The translations under genes were made by a program, and so were the position numbers. The notes below the pieces were generated by a model. That model was not told the origin of the DNA. It saw only the letters and a program-made list of their open reading frames with translations, and searched no databases. DNA of 32,300 bases from an uncultured Pelagibacteraceae bacterium (lineage in GTDB: Bacteria > Pseudomonadota > Alphaproteobacteria > Pelagibacterales > Pelagibacteraceae): positions 1 through 32,300 of the forward strand of contig CABXWS010000002.1 in assembly GCA_902515965.1 (NCBI GenBank). Direction: 5' to 3'. Shown one piece after another: positions 24,735-32,300 of the stretch (positions are counted from its first letter, which is position 1; each line of letters starts with the position of its first letter).

Positions 24735-25880
24735 AATAATTAAATCTAATTTTTGTTTGCCCAATCTCTCATTGCCATTCTCTGTAACAAAATAGGTTTC
24801 ACCCAAATTCATCGCTAAATTACTATCTGAGTCCATCAAGATCATGTGCATAAAAAAGACGTTGCCGGGCTCTATGATGTAAGGATTTTTTGTGTAAAGC
24901 ATTGGCCAATCCATCCAATTTGGAGAAAAAGTTGCCCCTAAAGAATATCCACATGCATTCATTCTTGAATTCTTAAAGCCATGATCATCAAAAGTTTTTG
25001 CATGAATATCAAAAACTTCTCCAATTTTATTCCCAGGCTTTAATTTATTTTCACAATTTGTAAGAGCTTCAACACAAGCCTCATGCATTTTATAATGTTT
25101 TGGATCTGCTTTTCCAATCGGTATTGTTCTAAACATTGCTGAATGATAGTGCCTGTATGTTCCGGCCCATTCAATTGTTAGCTGATCTTTTGAATTTAAT
25201 ATTTGCTTTTCTGCCTGATAACGACAGAGTAGGGCATTCTTTCCAGATCCTATAATAAATTCATTAGCAGGATAATCTCCACCACCTTCAAATATAACTC
25301 TATTCATTTCTGCAAGAATTTTAGACTCACTTGCTCCAGCCTTTGCAAATTTCCAAACCTCATCCAAAGCTTTGTCAGCTAAATTTGCTGCTTTTTTTAC
25401 ATAATTAATTTCTTCTTTAGATTTTATTACTCTTAATTTTGTTATTAATTCGGACTTATCTTCAATTGAACAATAGTTTTGTAAAACTGTGTTAAGTCTT
25501 AATGCATTTCTTCCTGTAAGACCATAGGCTTCATATTCGACGCCAATTTTTTTTCCTTTTAAGTTAAGTTCATCCAAAATAATTTGGAGATCAACAGCGG
25601 GATTGGCACCATCTTTATCAACCCAAATTCTAATATCACTAATATTAGATGTGTTTTGTGCTTGCCTTAAATCAGGAGCTCTAGTTAATAATATTACATT
25701 ACCTTTTTGATCTAAAACTAATGCTTGAAAAAATACATATCCGAAAGTGTCGTAACCAGTGAGCCAATACATAGACTCTTGTCTAAACATAATTAAAGAA
25801 TCTAATCCCTCATTTTTCATAGAGCTTAGTGTTTTTTCTTTTCTATTGGAGAATTCTTCTTTACTAAAATGAAGACCCAT
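24729..25880 (-). CDS. M24-family pita-bread hydrolase without metal site (creatinase / ectoine-hydrolase-like)
   Basis: The protein is 383 residues with a creatinase-type N-terminal domain (about 1-150) and an M24 catalytic domain (about 155-380). At the five usual metal-ligand positions, the two Asp are Glu237 (TIEWAG) and Ala248 (HSAMF), the His is Tyr312 (CGYSLGATF), the first Glu aligns with His345 (FFMHMILMD), and only the last Glu is kept (Glu361). It is therefore not a metal-dependent Xaa-Pro peptidase. This pattern fits metal-free members such as creatinase or ectoine hydrolase (DoeA/EutD), which open C-N bonds in small nitrogen compounds. SPNWMDWP and LMDSDS seem to fit the ectoine-hydrolase side, from memory. 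The start overlaps the stop of the MhpD-like gene by one base. Confidence 0.82.
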   Translation of the reverse strand: MGLHFSKEEFSNRKEKTLSSMKNEGLDSLIMFRQESMYWLTGYDTFGYVFFQALVLDQKGNVILLTRAPDLRQAQNTSNISDIRIWVDKDGANPAVDLQIILDELNLKGKKIGVEYEAYGLTGRNALRLNTVLQNYCSIEDKSELITKLRVIKSKEEINYVKKAANLADKALDEVWKFAKAGASESKILAEMNRVIFEGGGDYPANEFIIGSGKNALLCRYQAEKQILNSKDQLTIEWAGTYRHYHSAMFRTIPIGKADPKHYKMHEACVEALTNCENKLKPGNKIGEVFDIHAKTFDDHGFKNSRMNACGYSLGATFSPNWMDWPMLYTKNPYIIEPGNVFFMHMILMDSDSNLAMNLGETYFVTENGNERLGKQKLDLIIL

Positions 25881-26653
25881 TAACGAATGTTAACACTAAC
25901 AGAACCAATTTTATCAACTGTTCCTTTGTATATTCCTTTTCCTTTAAATGGAACTACTCCCACAGTTGAGCCTGTAAAAACATAAAAATCTTTATTTAAG
26001 TTAATGTTTTCTTTCTTAACTTTATTTAAAACAAATCTTAAAGAATTTAACGGATTTATATAAACAATATTTGTATTACCATTTACTTTTACTCCATTTT
26101 TCTTGCTGACTAATGATGTTTTTAAATTATTTAGATTTAATTTTTTAAATTTTGTTTTTCTTCCAATAACAAATTTGATGTTAAATCCAAAATCTCCACA
26201 AATATCTCCCAAATATGTAAATTCTTTATTTCTTTGTCTGAAACCAACTATTTCAAAACAAGGTCCCATAAACTTTATAAATTTGCTGATATTCGATTTT
26301 GTAACCTTTCCTTTGAAATCAAAGAAAGATTTCTTAATAAAATAATAAACTTCAACTTCTATACCTTTAGTATGTTGGTTTACTTTTACATTTTGACCAG
26401 ATTTAACTAATCTTTTTTTAAAAACTTTTGCTGTAAATGGTTCTTTTTCTTTTAATTTTTTTAAAGCTTGAATCCCAGTTCCACCAGCTTTTATTCCTAT
26501 AGTTTCATCTCTTATTTGATCTTCACATAGTTTTCTAAGCTTATTGGCTAAATTAATATTTTTACAATACCTCACTGGAATGGGATTAATGACAGTATTT
26601 GTGTTGAAAGCTTTGACTAATTTGTCTGCAATTTTATTGATCTCATTTTTCAT
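25880..26653 (-). CDS. MhpD-like 2-keto-4-pentenoate hydratase / FAH-fold protein
   Basis: The protein is 257 residues, the standard size for 2-oxopent-4-enoate hydratases and 4-oxalocrotonate decarboxylases. Family positions are visible: GIKAGGTG (Lys55 in the usual YKxGLTs slot), GIEVEVYYFI (Glu99/Glu101) and FEIVGFR (Glu134) as the acidic metal-binding set, LGDICGDFGFNIKFVIG, and the C-terminal FTGSTVGVVPFKGKG. It is expected to hydrate or decarboxylate a 2-keto-alkenoic acid in the cytoplasm. It is coupled to the downstream M24 gene (TAATG overlap), so the two may act in one pathway, although that combination is unusual. Substrate unknown. Confidence 0.8.
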   Translation of the reverse strand: MKNEINKIADKLVKAFNTNTVINPIPVRYCKNINLANKLRKLCEDQIRDETIGIKAGGTGIQALKKLKEKEPFTAKVFKKRLVKSGQNVKVNQHTKGIEVEVYYFIKKSFFDFKGKVTKSNISKFIKFMGPCFEIVGFRQRNKEFTYLGDICGDFGFNIKFVIGRKTKFKKLNLNNLKTSLVSKKNGVKVNGNTNIVYINPLNSLRFVLNKVKKENINLNKDFYVFTGSTVGVVPFKGKGIYKGTVDKIGSVSVNIR

Positions 26654-26662
26654 ATCTAGAAC

Positions 26663-27451
26663 TTATTGAAGAATACTCATGGGATCAAGTCTAGTCTGAA
26701 ACCAATTTATTCTAAAATCAAGATGGGGACCTGTAGATCTACCAGTTGAGCCTACTGTACCGATAATATCTCCTTGTTTAATTTGATCACCAACTTTTAC
26801 TATTACATCCTCTAAGTGTGAATATATTGTAGATATACCATGACCATGATCCATTATTACCGTTCCTCCAGTATAATAAAGATCTTCTTCTGCCATTGTA
26901 ACTAATCCTGTTCCAGAGGATTTAATTTTTGTACCTTGTTTGGCAGCTATATCAATTCCATAGTGTGGCCACTTAGGTTTACCGTTAAGTATTCTTTGAC
27001 TACCATATACACCACTAATTATTCCCTTTACTGGCATGATAAATTGTTCAGCAAAAAAAGTTAAATCTGAATTAATAGCTCTAGCCTTTCCAATTCTTCC
27101 ATTTTCTTCTTTTATTCTTTTGTAAACAGATTCTGGTGGTGTTACTTTATTTTCAGGTAAGCCGTCTATTCTTTGAATATTATATTTTCTTTTAAAAACT
27201 TGTTTTATTATTTTATTTTTCTTTCCGTTGTTTATTTCTGTAATAGATACATCAAATTTTCGATCTCTATCTATTCCAAATACAAAGTATCCATCATTTG
27301 ATACCTTCACTTCTGTTTTATCAATGAAGACTTTTGAACCCGCTTGTGCTTTTCCTAATATGAAATGTCCTTGTAAAAATTTTCCTTGAAACTCAAGTGC
27401 TTGGACATGTGTAGAAAATATAATTGCTAAACAAAGCAATAATTTTTTCAT
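26663..27451 (-). CDS. Secreted M23-family (LytM-like) peptidase domain protein
   Basis: I prefer the ATG at 27451 (262 residues) over the track start at 27466. It gives a clean signal peptide (MKKLLLCLAIIFSTHVQA) and a TAATG overlap with the upstream SDR gene. After an N-terminal beta-rich region the M23 domain (about residues 140-255) shows HYGIDIAA (HxxxD metal ligands) and TGPHLDFRINW. The usual HxH at the second site is H-L-D, which from memory recurs in an alphaproteobacterial subgroup, so metal binding may differ. Such proteins trim peptidoglycan or regulate amidases at the cell envelope. Its presence inside a catabolic-looking operon is odd and may only reflect genome compaction. Confidence 0.88.
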   Translation of the reverse strand: MKKLLLCLAIIFSTHVQALEFQGKFLQGHFILGKAQAGSKVFIDKTEVKVSNDGYFVFGIDRDRKFDVSITEINNGKKNKIIKQVFKRKYNIQRIDGLPENKVTPPESVYKRIKEENGRIGKARAINSDLTFFAEQFIMPVKGIISGVYGSQRILNGKPKWPHYGIDIAAKQGTKIKSSGTGLVTMAEEDLYYTGGTVIMDHGHGISTIYSHLEDVIVKVGDQIKQGDIIGTVGSTGRSTGPHLDFRINWFQTRLDPMSILQ

Positions 27452-28209
27452 TATTTTGCTGTCCAACCCCCATCAATCACAATTGATGTACCTGTTATCA
27501 TGCTTGCTGCATCTGAAGCTAAAAAACATACTGCTGTAGCTACATCAGACTCTGTAGCAACTTTCCCCATGGGTATATTACTTAAAGCAAGCTGTTTAAA
27601 CTTTTTATTTTTAAAAAATTTTTTAACCATTGGAGTTTCAACGAATGTAGGTGCAACTGTATTTACTCTAATATTTTTTGTTGCAAGTTCAACTCCCATT
27701 CCTTTTGTTAATCCCTCAATTCCAAATTTTGTCATGTTATAAACATTTCTACCCGACATACCGACATGCCCTAATTGTGAGGACATATTAATTATAGATC
27801 CACCTTTTTTTTTATTTTTTAACATTTTTATGACTACTAATTGAGCAACATTGAATGCTGCTTTCATATTTAAATCTACAAGATAGTTCATACTTGTTTG
27901 TTTAATTTTTTCAAAAGGCTCGGGAATATTTGTACCAGCGTTATTTACAAGTATATCTACTTTCTTAATTTTTTTTAATTTAGAAGAAAGATCTTCATAA
28001 TCCATTATATCGCAAGTTATTTTAACTAATTTTCCTTTAACTTTTTTTATATCTTTTTGAAGTTTATCAAGATCAGAAGTAGTTCTACTTACACCAATTA
28101 TAGTTGCACCAGCTTCTGCAAGAGCAATAGAGCATGCTCTTCCAATTCCTTTTCCAGCACCAGTAACAAGTGCTATTCTGTTTTTTAAATTAATTTTCTT
28201 TAAATACAT
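27451..28209 (-). CDS. Short-chain dehydrogenase/reductase (FabG-like SDR)
   Basis: The protein is 252 residues, classical SDR. The cofactor motif TGAGKGIG is at about 16-23, NNAGTN near 90, the catalytic Ser in INMSSQLG, the YNMTK Tyr-x-x-x-Lys pair, and the C-terminal GTSIVIDGGWTAK. It performs NAD(P)-dependent oxidation/reduction of an alcohol or ketone in the cytoplasm. FabG itself and sugar/polyol dehydrogenases look alike at this level. It lies directly after the TerC gene (the genes abut) in the run with the GMC oxidoreductase and MhpD-like hydratase, so a catabolic dehydrogenase is the better guess. Confidence 0.92.
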   Translation of the reverse strand: MYLKKINLKNRIALVTGAGKGIGRACSIALAEAGATIIGVSRTTSDLDKLQKDIKKVKGKLVKITCDIMDYEDLSSKLKKIKKVDILVNNAGTNIPEPFEKIKQTSMNYLVDLNMKAAFNVAQLVVIKMLKNKKKGGSIINMSSQLGHVGMSGRNVYNMTKFGIEGLTKGMGVELATKNIRVNTVAPTFVETPMVKKFFKNKKFKQLALSNIPMGKVATESDVATAVCFLASDAASMITGTSIVIDGGWTAK

Positions 28210-28788
28210 TTACAAAAATAATTTTACGTCTGTATATATAAGATCTATTGCAACAAATAAAATTGCCAATAATCCAACCCATCCTATCCATTTATACTTT
28301 TTAATCCAGCCAGATATTAATGTTGCTGCAGTAGCCATTAAAACAATTGATAAAATTAGACCAAATATTAATAATATGTAGTGATCCCTAGCTGCACCTG
28401 CTACCCCTAACACATTATCTAAACTCATTGTTACATCAGCTAAAATTACAGTTGTTATCGCTTTAATGAATGATGAGTTATCAACTTTTTTGACATTTTC
28501 TTCAGCGTTTCCATTCATCTTAATTACATCTTCATAAAGTCTGTAACATATATAAAGAAGCAATATTCCACCTATAAGTCTAAGTCCTGTGATTTGTAAT
28601 AGATAAGCAGTTATCAGTGTGAATATAATTCTTAAAACTACAGCTGCACCAATGCCCCAAAAAATAATTTTTTTTCTTTGTTCATTTGGAAATTGAGACG
28701 CAACCATACCGATTATAATTGCATTATCTCCAGCTAAAACTAAATCAATAAAAACAATTTGAAAAAAAATAATTATCTGTTCGGTCAT
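28210..28788 (-). CDS. TerC-family integral membrane protein (YjbE-like)
   Basis: This is a 192-residue membrane protein with about six hydrophobic segments. Both conserved TerC acidic motifs are present: DLVLAGDNAIIIG near residues 15-27 and DVTMSLDNVLGVAGAA near 115-130, internal repeats thought to form a metal-ion site. Members are linked to metal (Mn2+/Ca2+) export or tellurium resistance. The start overlaps the stop of the GMC oxidoreductase gene (ATGA) and its stop abuts the SDR start, so it is embedded in the operon despite no obvious metabolic link. Confidence 0.9.
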   Translation of the reverse strand: MTEQIIIFFQIVFIDLVLAGDNAIIIGMVASQFPNEQRKKIIFWGIGAAVVLRIIFTLITAYLLQITGLRLIGGILLLYICYRLYEDVIKMNGNAEENVKKVDNSSFIKAITTVILADVTMSLDNVLGVAGAARDHYILLIFGLILSIVLMATAATLISGWIKKYKWIGWVGLLAILFVAIDLIYTDVKLFL

Positions 28789-30389
28789 CGTCTACTATCC
28801 TCAATTATCATATCAGCTGCTTTTTCCGCAATCATTATTGTGGGTGCATTAGTATTTCCTGATGTGATATGAGGCATAACAGAGGCATCTACTATTCTTA
28901 AATTTTCTAATCCATGAGCAACTAAACGATCATTAACAACAGCATTTTCATCATTACCCATTCTGCAAGTGCTAACAGGGTGAAATATAGTATTTGCAAA
29001 TTTTCCAGCTTCAGTAGCTAATTCTTCATTGTCAGTTATGTTTACGCCAGGTCTTAGCTCTTCAGGCTGATAATCTTTATATGCTTTAGACTCCATAACA
29101 ATCTTTCTAACTATTTTTAAAGCTTTTCCAGCTGTCTCACGGTCTTCATCAGTAGATAAGTAGTTCATTTGTATTTTTGGTGAAATTCTTGTATCTGGTG
29201 ATTTTAATTCAATAGAGCCTCTGCTGGTAGGTCTTACATTTGTAATCGTTGGTGTGAATGCTGGAAATTTGTGTAATGCAGATTTACCTAAAAGATCTGT
29301 GCTTGCTGGTGAAATATGAAACTGAAGGTTGGGAGTTTCTAAATGATCATCACTTTTAACAAATCCACATACATAACTAGCTCCAACGGTTAACGGACCT
29401 TTTCTAAATAAAAAATATTTTAGACCAGTCATTAGCTTCTTGGCAGTGCTATAATATATATCGTTTAAAGTTTCTAAGTTTTTTACTTTATATACAGGTC
29501 TTAACATTAAATGATCTGTAAGATTTCTACCTACACCTTGGTGATCTTTTAATACTTCAACATTATTTTCTTTTAATAATTCTCCTGGACCAATACCAGA
29601 AGCTTGTAATATATGTGGTGATCCGATTGTACCTGCGCTCAAAATAATTTCTTTGTTAGTTTCAACAGAAAATTCTTTATCATCGATCCAATAATTTACT
29701 TTTTTTGCTTTATTGTTTTCAAATTCAATATTTTTTATATGAGCTTTAGTTATAACTTTTAAATTTTTTCTTTTTTTTACTGGGTTCAGATATCCTACAG
29801 CTGTGCTACATCTAAAACCATTTTTTATAGTGAATGGAAAATAACCCATCCCTTCATTATCTCCATTATTAAAATCATCAGTTCTTTTATAGCCTTGCTC
29901 TTCAGCAGCTTCTAAAAATAGATCGAGAACTTTAAATGTTGCTCTAATTTGTTCGACCGCAATTGGTCCACCAGATCCATGAAATTCATTTTCTCCAAAT
30001 TGAAAATCCTCTGACTTTTTAAAGTAAGGTAATACATCTTCCCATGACCAGCCTACATTGCCCAATTGTCTCCAATAATTATAATCATTCGATTGTCCTC
30101 TAATATAAAGCATTCCATTTATTGATGAGCTTCCACCTAACGTTTTTCCTCTTGGGTAAACCATTTGTCTATTATCGCAATTTGGCTCTTTTTCTGTATT
30201 AAAGCACCAGTCTGTATCTGGGTTGTGCATAGTTTTGAAGTATCCTCCAGGAATATGTATCCATGGATTACTATCTTTTCCTCCAGCCTCTAATAAAAGT
30301 ATTTTATTTTTTGGATTAGCTGACAATCTATTTGCTAGAACACAACCAGCAGATCCTGCACCAATAATTATGTAATCAAACTTATCCAT
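28785..30389 (-). CDS. GMC-family FAD alcohol dehydrogenase (choline-dehydrogenase-like)
   Basis: The protein is 534 residues, full length. The N-terminal FAD motif GAGSAGCVLANRL is at 8-20, followed by LLLEAGG, the GMC signature 1 region YPRGKTLGGSSSINGMLYIRG, signature 2 (SAGTIGSPHILQASGIGP), and the C-terminal catalytic segment FHPVSTCRMG with the active-site His, then NTNAPTIMIAEKAADMI with the Asn partner. It oxidises a primary or secondary alcohol, passing electrons to a quinone or other acceptor. Choline dehydrogenase (BetA) is the nearest well-known relative, but many paralogues act on other alcohols. It is the promoter-proximal gene of a six-gene minus-strand run, divergent from the TRAP operon. 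Confidence 0.93.
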   Translation of the reverse strand: MDKFDYIIIGAGSAGCVLANRLSANPKNKILLLEAGGKDSNPWIHIPGGYFKTMHNPDTDWCFNTEKEPNCDNRQMVYPRGKTLGGSSSINGMLYIRGQSNDYNYWRQLGNVGWSWEDVLPYFKKSEDFQFGENEFHGSGGPIAVEQIRATFKVLDLFLEAAEEQGYKRTDDFNNGDNEGMGYFPFTIKNGFRCSTAVGYLNPVKKRKNLKVITKAHIKNIEFENNKAKKVNYWIDDKEFSVETNKEIILSAGTIGSPHILQASGIGPGELLKENNVEVLKDHQGVGRNLTDHLMLRPVYKVKNLETLNDIYYSTAKKLMTGLKYFLFRKGPLTVGASYVCGFVKSDDHLETPNLQFHISPASTDLLGKSALHKFPAFTPTITNVRPTSRGSIELKSPDTRISPKIQMNYLSTDEDRETAGKALKIVRKIVMESKAYKDYQPEELRPGVNITDNEELATEAGKFANTIFHPVSTCRMGNDENAVVNDRLVAHGLENLRIVDASVMPHITSGNTNAPTIMIAEKAADMIIEDSRR

Positions 30390-30525
30390 AAATTTAAAAA
30401 CTAACCTTTAATGAATATTTAGCCTTTTATAAAGATTTTTCTTGTAAATAAAGCCCAAATGACACTTGTATCTAGCTTTATTATTTGAAAAGGTTGTTGT
30501 CATATAAATTAAAGAGAGGGAAAAA

Positions 30526-31617
30526 ATGAGAAAAATCATTTCAATGTTATTTGCTACATTTTTAGCAGTTGGATTTATTTCCAACGCAACAGCAAAAACA
30601 CTTAAGTGCCAAACAGTACTTAATCCAAAAGCGGATGAAGTTGTAATGTTAAAAGATTTTACAGATACTGTTACAGCACTAACAAGCGGTTCCCTAAAGT
30701 TTGAAATTATGCCAGCTGGAACTGTAGTTGGTGGAAAAGAAACTTTAGATGCAGTTGATAAAGGTTTAATTGACTGTGGATTTGCATGGACACACTACTG
30801 GTCAGGTGACCATCCTGCAGCAATGTTATTTGGTTCGCCAGTTGCTGGTGGAGGTGTAGGTATAGATAATTTAGCATTCTTATCATGGTTTCAATATGGT
30901 GGTGGTAAAGAACTATACGATAGATTATGGGACGAAATGGGAAGAGATATAAAAGGATTTATGCTTCAACCAGTTGGACCAGAAGCTTTAGGTTGGTTTC
31001 CTAAACCAATTAAAGACATGGCTGACTTTAGAAAATATAAATTTAGAACTCCTCCAGGAATTCCAGGACAAACATACAAAGATATAGGTATTGCATCAGT
31101 TGCTATGGGTGGTGGAGATATTCTACCAGCTTTGGAAGCAGGAACTATCGATGCTGCTGAATGGTGTTGTCCAAAACCTGATATGGTATTTGGATTTCAA
31201 AAAGTTTTAAAGCACTACTATTTACAAGGTTTACACCAAGTAGTTGTTAATGCTGACTTCTATATTACTGGAAAGACTTATGATGCTATGAGCGATCATG
31301 AAAAGAAATCTTTAGAGGTAGCAGCTAATGCTTCTTTAAATAAATCTTTAAGTAGAAGAATATATGAAAATGGTAAGGCATTAAGAGAACTAACAACAAA
31401 ACATGGAGTAATTTTAGAAGATACACCTTCTGATTATTTCACTGAATATATGGCTGCAGCAAAAGCAACATTGAATAAAAACTCTGAGCAGAACGCTTTC
31501 TTCAAAGAAGTTTATGATTCAATGAAAGAATTTGCAGATATAGCAGTACCATTTTGGAGTGGAGCGCAAATGTCAAACGCTAAACTTGGAATGGCTCACG
31601 CAGCTACATTAAAATAA
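30526..31617 (+). CDS. TRAP transporter solute-binding protein (TakP-like DctP)
   Basis: The protein is 363 residues with a signal peptide (MRKIISMLFATFLAVGF, cleavage after ATA/K) and a strong Shine-Dalgarno AGAGAGGG. It belongs to the longer DctP branch related to 2-keto-acid-binding TakP: LKCQTVLNPKADEVVML at the mature N-terminus, KFEIMPAGTVVGGKETLDAV, the FRTPPGIPGQTYKDIG segment with the carboxylate-binding Arg, and AGTIDAAEWCCPKPDM with the conserved Glu-Trp. The ligand could be a 2-oxo or 2-hydroxy acid. It is unlike the other DctP in this window (different branch, different length). It is divergent from the GMC dehydrogenase across a 136-base gap, suggesting shared control, and a hairpin follows its stop. 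Confidence 0.94.
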   Translation: MRKIISMLFATFLAVGFISNATAKTLKCQTVLNPKADEVVMLKDFTDTVTALTSGSLKFEIMPAGTVVGGKETLDAVDKGLIDCGFAWTHYWSGDHPAAMLFGSPVAGGGVGIDNLAFLSWFQYGGGKELYDRLWDEMGRDIKGFMLQPVGPEALGWFPKPIKDMADFRKYKFRTPPGIPGQTYKDIGIASVAMGGGDILPALEAGTIDAAEWCCPKPDMVFGFQKVLKHYYLQGLHQVVVNADFYITGKTYDAMSDHEKKSLEVAANASLNKSLSRRIYENGKALRELTTKHGVILEDTPSDYFTEYMAAAKATLNKNSEQNAFFKEVYDSMKEFADIAVPFWSGAQMSNAKLGMAHAATLK

Positions 31618-31631
31618 TTAAACACTTAAAT

Positions 31632-31657
31632 TAGAGCGGACTTAATTGTCCGCTCTA
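31632..31657 (+). terminator. Hairpin between TRAP binding-protein and small-permease genes
   Basis: TAGAGCGGAC (31632-31641) pairs perfectly with GTCCGCTCTA (31648-31657) around TTAATT, a 10-bp stem 18 bases before the dctQ ATG at 31676. A short A/T stretch rather than a proper T-run follows, so read-through is expected. It resembles the hairpins after the two other binding-protein genes in this window. Confidence 0.75.
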
Positions 31658-31675
31658 TCATAAAAATTTTTCTTT

Positions 31676-32290
31676 ATGTCAGATGAAATAAATAAATTAG
31701 ATATTTCTGATGAAATGATTGCTGAAAGAAGAGGCAATCAAAATAAAATGCCAGATGATATGCCAAAATTAATGGCAAATATCATATTAAAAATTGACAA
31801 ATTTAGTAAAATTGTAGGAAACATAGTTTGCTGGATAACTGTTCCATTAATTTTAGCTATGACTTACGAAGTTCTAGCTAGAAAACTATTTTTAGCACCG
31901 ACATATTGGGCATACGATATGAGTCGTTTTTTGTATGGAGCTCTTTTTATGCTCGGGGCAGGATATGCATTATCCAAAGGAGTTCATATAAGAGCAGATT
32001 TTTTATACAGAAATTTTAAAACCAAAACACAAGGTATAATAGATTTTTGGCTTTATATTTTATTTTATTTTCCGGGCATGCTTGTATTTTGTTATATGAC
32101 AGTTGGTTTTGTGGAAGAGTCGATACGTAGAGGTGATAAAGGAATGGATACGGCTTGGATGCCATTTCTTTGGCCAATAAAAACATGTTTACTTGTTGGT
32201 ATCATTTTTCTTTTAATTCAAGGCATATCTGAATTGTTAAAAAGTTATTGGGCCGCAACAAGAGGCAAATGGCCTGGACAAGATAAATGA
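31676..32290 (+). CDS. TRAP transporter small permease DctQ (long form)
   Basis: The protein is 204 residues with a charged cytoplasmic N-terminal extension of about 40 residues (EINKLDISDEMIAERRGNQN) before four membrane helices (about 47-66, 83-103, 121-141 and 162-184). The extended N-terminus is common in DctQ proteins that accompany TakP-like binding proteins, and GALFMLGAGYALSKGVHIRADF matches the DctQ core. No Shine-Dalgarno site is evident before the ATG. Its stop overlaps the start of the next gene (ATGA). Confidence 0.9.
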   Translation: MSDEINKLDISDEMIAERRGNQNKMPDDMPKLMANIILKIDKFSKIVGNIVCWITVPLILAMTYEVLARKLFLAPTYWAYDMSRFLYGALFMLGAGYALSKGVHIRADFLYRNFKTKTQGIIDFWLYILFYFPGMLVFCYMTVGFVEESIRRGDKGMDTAWMPFLWPIKTCLLVGIIFLLIQGISELLKSYWAATRGKWPGQDK

Positions 32291-32300
32291 TATCACACAT
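32287..32300 (+). CDS. Start of the next gene, probably TRAP large permease DctM (cut by window edge)
   Basis: ATGATATCACACAT opens with M-I-S-H and overlaps the dctQ stop codon by four bases (ATGA). Only the position, directly after dctQ in a TRAP operon, supports the DctM call, since just four codons are visible. Confidence 0.5.

Noticed and set aside
27452-27466. Five extra N-terminal residues of the M23 protein in the ORF track
   Set aside because: The ATG at 27451 gives a clean signal peptide and the TAATG overlap seen at other junctions here.

Overview
The window is AT-rich, gene-dense bacterial DNA with very short intergenic spacers and many one- to four-base stop/start overlaps. Its genes lean heavily towards high-affinity substrate uptake (one sugar-type ABC importer and two TRAP importers) and small-molecule oxidation. 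Protein style (Lys/Asn/Ile rich) and gene content fit a streamlined marine alphaproteobacterium of the SAR11 / Pelagibacterales type. That assignment is inference from style; there is no rRNA or other marker here. I saw no tRNA, rRNA, CRISPR array, insertion sequence or integrase. No stretch over 300 bases lacks a gene.

Left part (1-7267, + strand): the end of a photolyase/cryptochrome-family gene, then an ABC sugar-importer operon (ATPase, binding protein, two permeases) ending in a cytoplasmic GH63/MGH-like glycosidase. Both permeases are oversized. The MalF-type one carries a DUF11-like beta domain spliced in after its first membrane helix, and the MalG-type one has about four extra membrane helices at its N-terminus. 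The substrate is probably a small glycoside that is hydrolysed after uptake.

Middle-left (7268-13560, + strand): an 863-residue protein joining two degenerate cyclic-nucleotide-binding-like domains, a PlsC-type acyltransferase and an SGNH hydrolase. After it come small uncharacterised proteins, a secreted FG-GAP/UnbV protein, a 47-residue membrane peptide missing from the ORF track, and a cysteine-rich secreted protein. This block holds most of the novelty in the window.

Middle (13647-18450, + strand): a TRAP importer (DctP, DctQ, DctM) followed by a crotonase-family enzyme and a class III CoA-transferase, a plausible uptake-and-CoA-activation cassette for an organic acid. Facing it on the minus strand (22530-18454) are an acid-sugar-dehydratase-like enolase-superfamily enzyme and a long FAD/Fe-S D-2-hydroxyacid dehydrogenase. 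A serine-glyoxylate-type aminotransferase and a renalase-like FAD protein are divergent from these.

Right part (30389-24729, - strand): a tight six-gene run of GMC alcohol oxidoreductase, TerC membrane protein, SDR dehydrogenase, M23 peptidase-like protein, MhpD/FAH-fold hydratase and an M24 creatinase/ectoine-hydrolase-like enzyme. Divergent from it, a second TRAP importer (TakP-like binding protein, DctQ, first codons of DctM) runs off the right edge.

A recurring design is visible. All three solute-binding-protein genes end in a strong inverted repeat placed just before the start codon of the next membrane-subunit gene, which suggests dosage control of binding protein over permease.
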